Positions 57,025 to 62,000 of a DNA stretch of 62,000 nt are shown here, piece after piece. The stretch is from NCBI RefSeq assembly GCF_030272615.1, contig NC_081408.1:765770830-765832829 (forward strand), in the 5' to 3' direction. The notes below the pieces were generated by a model. The model saw only the letters and a list, made by a program, of their open reading frames with translations, had not been told where the DNA came from and searched no databases. Each line of letters begins with the position of its first letter. Positions within the stretch are counted from its first letter, which is position 1. The stretch is from Cryptomeria japonica (taxonomy: Eukaryota > Streptophyta > Pinopsida > Cupressales > Cupressaceae). The position numbers and the translations under genes are program-made.

Positions 57025-57203
57025 CCTATGAAAACAAAAGGGGATTTGAAAATATCCTCGAGTGGATTTGAAAAGATCATAAAACATACACATTTTATCA
57101 ACAGTTGTCAAAATAAAAAAAAGTATTTATATGTGCTTGTGTGCTTGCCGTGTCTTCTTGTCAAAGAGATCATCAAATGTTTGAACCAAAGGTACACCCC
57201 AAT
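57025..57203 (+). other. Element D leader, continuation after C
   Basis: Begins with the CCTAT duplication and continues D's leader for about 180 bp until E starts. No gene. Confidence 0.6.
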
Positions 57204-58391
57204 TATTAGGCCAAACATGGAAAGCTAATGTACTGAGAGGGGAGGGGTGAATCAGTACTTCAAATCCTTTCTTCAACAATATCTTTATTGTTATGCATAA
57301 ACCAAAAACTGCTGTAACATAACATAAAGCTAAAACAAATAAATAACAATCATACATGATTCACTCCATAACACATATATTTTGGTTACGTAGAAACTCT
57401 TGGTTAGAGAGAAAAACTACGGTGGGGATGGCACCCACAACTTCACTACTACAATAATAAAGGTTGCTCGGTTAGAGCTACATGTTCAACTATTTTTGAT
57501 AGCTTACCCTGTTAGGAGTATTGAGATCGTTAGATCTACCTTGCTAAAGGATTTTACAACACTTATTCTAAATGCTGCACCTGGTTAAAGGATTTACAAT
57601 TTATAGACTTTGTTAGAGTCTTTTACCTTGTTAAAGGTTTCTCTTACAACTTCAAAATATTACAATAAAATCTTTACAAATATCTGCAACTTTACATTTG
57701 AAATGTTATAGCAGATTCTATGTGCTCAAAATGAGATTACCTTGCTTATAGCATACCTCGGTAACCCATAAAGTAACTCGGTAAACCCTTCTATTTACTT
57801 TGTTCTTTGACTGTTCTCTGAAATGCTTCTCAGTGACCTCTGTGTCCCTGACAGTCACAATCCCTCTGTGCTTTCTTATCTATCACATATGTCTTGCTTC
57901 ACACACATTCATCTCTGTTATTCCATATTTTTATCCTTAATCCATCCTATATATATATATATCTCTTATGTTGGTGATTTGTTCATTGCTTCGATCTTAC
58001 AAACATGATTTATCGAATGAATAACCATGCAAAATGTTTCATTGGATAGATGACCTCAAAATCATACAAAATCTTTAAGTGCAATTTCCAATGTGATAAT
58101 GATTCTTTGTTCCTCGCTCTTGTAACATGTTTTCCCATGTGTATCTAGGTTCAATGAATTTGGGAACACATTTCACTTGGTGTATATCAACTCAGTGTAT
58201 CATTATTGCTGCTCGGTAGACATGGAATGTTACTCGGTAGACAGCTCGGTGTATACTAGGCTCTGTGACTACTTTCTTCTATAACCGACTGCTCTGTGCT
58301 TACCGACTGAATATTTCGGTAGTAGTAACTAACTAGAGTATATAGAATGACTTTGAACATAAAACTAATGGCAATTTAATAAGTTGTAACA
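57204..58391 (-). repeat. Element E 3' LTR
   Basis: 1,188 bp, collinear with solo LTR S1 (6969-8155). The outer end is TATTAGGCC where S1 has TGTTAGGCC, one base from a canonical end. Confidence 0.82.
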
Positions 58392-58714
58392 ATCTCCCCT
58401 TTTGACATTAGTTGAGATGTTTGACAAAACTACTTTTTCAAAGTCATAACTCAAAAATCTATATACTTACAAAATTTTGACAAAATTGACAGTATATACA
58501 TTAATCAATAAAATGGTATATTTAGATATACTCCCCTTATCAATATATTGTACAAAATTCTGATTTTGCATGCTCGGTGATCAATGTTTTGTATTAACTG
58601 CTTGGTTGTCACTGCTCGGTTCACTGTCAAAATTAACTGTGCATTTGGATATTCTGTTCTGCTCGGTATACTCCCCCTGTTTACTACACTCCCCCTTTTT
58701 GACAAACATCAAAA
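58392..58714 (-). other. Repeated polypurine boxes before the E LTR
   Basis: On the - strand: CAAAAAGGGGGAGTG (about 58689-58703), AACAGGGGGAGTATAC (about 58667-58682), AAGGGGAGTATATC (about 58526-58540) and TCAAAAGGGGAGAT (58392-58405) abutting the LTR. The last is the working PPT. The others are spaced between it and the ORF stop at 58715. Confidence 0.7.
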
Positions 58715-61700
58715 TTAGTTACCATTCGGTGGTGGAAACTGGTCAAAAATGGATTTATACTTTTTCTTTGCATTGGTGAGAGCGGCAGAGAGGGCATCCT
58801 TGACACTGTCCATGAGTGAATTTTGAGCTGTAATGTCAGCTAACAGTGAAATGAGTCTATCTAAAGTGCTTCCCTCTTGCTGAGTGGATAGGGAGGTAGC
58901 TTTGTTGATTTTCTCTTGGACGGAGGACAGGTGTGGAATGAATAATGTTTGAAGTGTCATAATGTCCATCCTTATTTGGTGCTCTTCATTCCTAAGTTCC
59001 AATTGTTGAGCCATGAGCTTTTGTAACTTTGTATAGAATTGCTGAATAGAATTGGGCTCAGTGGTCAACTTATTTGAGAGATCGGTGATCTCTTTCTCAA
59101 TCACTTCTGTTTTATTTTTAATATCTTTAATGAATAAAGAGAATGTACAAAGTTTCTAAAATAAATAATGTGCTTGAGTTGAGGGGACAACTCAACAATA
59201 AATTTAACAAGTTTAACTTTGCTAATAGCAATAGCTTTCTGTACCTCTTCAATCATTTTAGCAGTGAGCTCCTTGTCCTTCAATTTTCTCAAATATTCAG
59301 ATGCATCTACTCCAAATTTCTCTATCTTGGTTAGGAGTTCATCCAGTTGAACATGGATGGCGGCATCTTTTGTCACTGTGCTTCAGGTAGCATATCCGTT
59401 AAGAGTGCTTTCACCTTTTGAAGTACTTTGTTTTTCTTTTGAATAGCCATTTGCTTTTCCTGTTCTGCTTTGGCTTTGCATAGTTCACCAAATTCAATGA
59501 GTGCTTGCCCTTTTAATTTGGATATATCAACATTTGGCAACACTATTGGTTTTGACAAATCTAATTTGAAACTATGCCTTTTCATTTTCTTTTCTTTAGA
59601 AGATGAGGCTTTCATCGGTTGAACTAAGACAATGGCTTGGGAGGCTTGTTGACCCTCGGTAGGTTGCTCGGTAGAGGCAACACTTTTATCAATTTCTTTA
59701 GCCTCTGTAGTGTCCTTTGGTGCCTCTGTGCTTGGTGTCTCAATTGTAACATTTTTAGTGCTAGAAGGAGCTTGAGAGGTCTGTTCCCCGGTGGCTTGAG
59801 AAGTAGCTTCTCCTTTTGTAGACTTGTGACCCTCTGTTCCCTATTCAGTATCCTAAGGGGCCTCGGTTGAAACAGGTTGATTGACCGAAGGATAGGGCTG
59901 AACTTGTTCCAAAACTGACTCACTGGATGCAAGTTGAGCATAAGCACTCCCTTCTATCATTTATTGTTCTAGTGCCTCGGTGTCCATGATATCCTCATCA
60001 ATTTGTATAGTGTTAGCAGGGTCTTGCTTGGTGATATCAGGATCTTGCTCGGTGACATCAACTATTTCAACTTCAGCTTGTTCACTAGCATTCTTGATTC
60101 AAAAGATTTCCTGCTACTTTTCCTTGGTTTCATTCTCTACATCCAAGTAAAGTCCATTCATCAATTTTAAGGCTCTTTGCTTGACTAGGAAGTTTTTGTG
60201 GTAGTTTTTTAGATGTTCTTTGATCTCATCTACCGACATGTCTGGAAAGAGATGTACCAGACTTCTTTCTCTCATCTTCTTTTTCGAGTCCATGACATAT
60301 GTCCACCTGTTATCAATATGCGAATACAATTCTTTTTGAAGAGAATTAGATACTTCCAATGGGACCAATCAAAATTTCAAAAGAGTGCAGATTACGGCTT
60401 CTTCAATTTGTCTCTTTTCTGCATCATTTCTAGATTCATACTTAACATATCTGAATGATCCAAATCCACCATATTGCTTCAGATTAGCACAAAAATTTTC
60501 AACACTATGTACATTTTCCTTTTTACTCTTGACAATCTGAAATTTACTTTTATCTTCAGATTCAGTGTCACTAGACTCTTTAGCCAAAATGAGTCTCCGA
60601 GCAAATTTCTTGTAAGTTTTTGTTACCTTTGGTTCGGCAACATTCTTTGGTTTCTTACTCGGTCATGTTGTAGATGCTCTTATGTTAGGTCGCTTTGCTG
60701 GAGGAGTCGGTGATACCTTTGATGTATCCTATTTCTTCCTTTTCAAAACTTTCCCTTTAGGCAACTCGGTGCTCAATGTAATAGTTTCCTCTTGGGCTTC
60801 AGCCGCCTCGGTGATGGCTAGAGTGCCCTTGATAGGTGTGGAGGAAGAACCTTCTCCAAATTTCTCCGTTAATACCTTGATCATTTTTGTTGCCTTCCTT
60901 ATAGCCTTGGGCACTACAATGCTCATCTTAACCTTTTCTTTCACTTCTTCATATGTACCGTATCTCAGCTCGGTAGCATGCCTTGGTAAAGTGAGAAAAG
61001 CATCTATCTGTTGTTGTGAGATGTCAAAATCAATCTCATAACCCATAGGTGGCAAAGATTGAGTTCTCGGTTCCACAACATTAACATAACAGTAGTCAGT
61101 GTCTACTTCAAAGCATATTCCATCCTTGTATTTCTCCACTAACTGGGGTGGAATTCTATACCTGTTATGCATCTTCTCTTGAAACTTGCTGAAATAATCA
61201 TCCATAATATCATTAAAGTTATCACCTAGTCATTTGATGAAGTCATTGATTTGATGGGTGATTGGTCGGTGTAGCTCCCAAACTACATCACCGACTGATG
61301 GAAATAATTTTTCAAAATATAAAAACATGCATACCAAAAGTGATCCAAACTTTAGTGTATTAGCCGAATTGTTCTTCTTTGGCTTCCTTATGGTATTGAG
61401 ATTCTCAAACAGGTTTTTCAACAGTACTTCGCACAAATCAATTTTCATGCCTTTCTTCACAATTTTATAGGCTAAATCGACTGCTGCACAGGGTACACTA
61501 TTTTCCCTTGCCAATTGGAAGAAATAATAACCTATTACTCTAATGGCAAACTTTAGCTCTGCATCTATGACATTGGTCAGCTTCAGTCCTCTGCAATCAG
61601 ATTCAACTCCGGTTAAACTGATTAATTCCTTCTGTGATATCATTTTCTGAGCTCGGGTATGATTGAAAATAGGGTAACCGGTGATCAAATGATTGATTTC

Positions 61701-62000
61701 CTTGGTGATTTTGAATGGTTGCTCTGCTAACCACATGAAATCATCATGAACTCTGCTCAGAACAAACTTGACCCATTGGGGTTTGAAGACATGGGGATAG
61801 GTTAGGGCTTCGGTCAATCCCTTGATTTTGATGTGTTCATACTTGCTATCCAATTTCCCATGGTACACAATTCATCATATGTGTCTTTGATTTCAACATG
61901 ACGTAGTTCCTCAACACGACACTTATTGAAGAATCTCACATCCTCAACTAATAAAACTCTATCCAGAATGAGTGAAAATGCAGTTTTATCATCCGTTTCA
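58715..62000 (-). pseudogene. Element E long accessory (possibly env-like) ORF, decayed and partial
   Basis: From the window edge the frame reads FSLILDRVLLVEDVRFFNKC, shifts near 61868, then continues in one frame from 61868 to 59373 (KYEHIKIKGLTEALTYPHVF; RNSVPCAAVDLAYKIV-like block; PITHQINDFIK, stop; LGDNFNDIMDDYFSKF; LPRHATELRYGTYEEVKEKV; KKENVHSVENFCANLKQYGG). In-frame stops are at 61230, 60729, about 60663, 60369 and 60114, with more to about 59850. The middle is Thr/Glu/Gln-rich. After a further frame change near 59376, a coiled-coil C-terminus (58715-59104, EKEITDLSNKL … ALSAALTNAKKKYKSIF) ends in PPPNGN. I do not recognise the family. An envelope-like role, as proposed for Sirevirus ORFs at this position, is only a guess. 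Confidence 0.55.

Larger units (their letters stand above)
38001..57203 (+). mobile_element. Element D: Ty3/gypsy retrotransposon, 5' LTR and leader only
   Basis: LTR 38001-39760 begins TCTAGACACATAAATTTG, one base from the TGTAGACAC start of related LTRs, and inserted in B's reading frame after LADKC. The PBS is 39764-39781 and the leader 39782-41385, interrupted there by C. It resumes at 57025 and is lost at 57204 where E begins. Its coding region and 3' LTR lie outside the window. Confidence 0.75.
57204..62000 (-). mobile_element. Element E: Sirevirus-like Ty1/copia element, 3' part
   Basis: The 3' LTR (57204-58391) reads TGTTAC at its start on the - strand and is preceded by several GGGGGAG polypurine boxes. 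Upstream is a long decayed ORF running past the window edge. Multiple PPT boxes and an extra ORF between pol and the 3' LTR are known features of Sireviruses. No pol domain lies in the window, so the assignment rests on these features. Confidence 0.6.

Noticed and set aside
59624-59947. 107-codon basic ORF on the - strand of E
   Set aside because: It is in a different frame from the long accessory ORF, which reads through the same interval with the expected Thr/Glu-rich composition.

Overview
The window looks like intergenic heterochromatin from a large, repeat-rich plant genome, probably a gymnosperm. This is inferred from the AT-rich base composition, the kinds of retroelement present and the absence of any recognisable host gene. 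Almost everything from 1518 onward belongs to one stack of nested transposable elements. I name them B, T, A, C, D and E, plus two solo LTRs, S1 and S2.

Layout. Element B (old, + strand, Tat-type Ty3/gypsy) starts at 1518 and is the outer shell. Its 5' LTR is split at 2452/28142 by T, a 25.7-kb DNA transposon at 2453-28137 (about 12.5 kb without its own insertions). T has terminal inverted repeats, a 4-bp CTTT duplication, subterminal motif arrays and two genes that point at each other: a decayed transposase-like gene (6439-10570, +) and a multi-exon gene (25157-27747, -). T was itself hit by S1 (6969-8155) and by A (10579-22518; TSD TATGG). A is a complete LTR element without polymerase genes. 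It carries a long unknown ORF and an antisense plant-mobile-domain (PMD) gene. After T, B resumes with the rest of its LTR, its leader, gag (31105-33340) and protease/RT, cut by S2 (33561-34975) and finally by D at 38001.

D (LTR 38001-39760, PBS 39764) was cut in its leader by C (41386-57024; TSD CCTAT; - strand). C is a nearly intact, young Tat element with 787-bp LTRs differing at about three sites, gag, protease plus G-patch, RT, two RNase H domains, integrase, and an antisense spliced PMD gene. D's leader then meets E (57204 to beyond 62000, - strand), a Sirevirus-like Ty1/copia element with a decayed long accessory ORF.

How the parts relate. A, B, C and D share a conserved leader module. 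A and C also share the same polypurine tract, a hairpin-bearing module downstream of the main ORF, and an antisense PMD gene whose first intron sits at the same place in the same phase. The most unusual signals are arrays of a roughly 10-12-bp motif repeated every 19-21 bp in leaders and PMD introns, each element with its own motif, and a satellite inside T built from exact 10-bp blocks.
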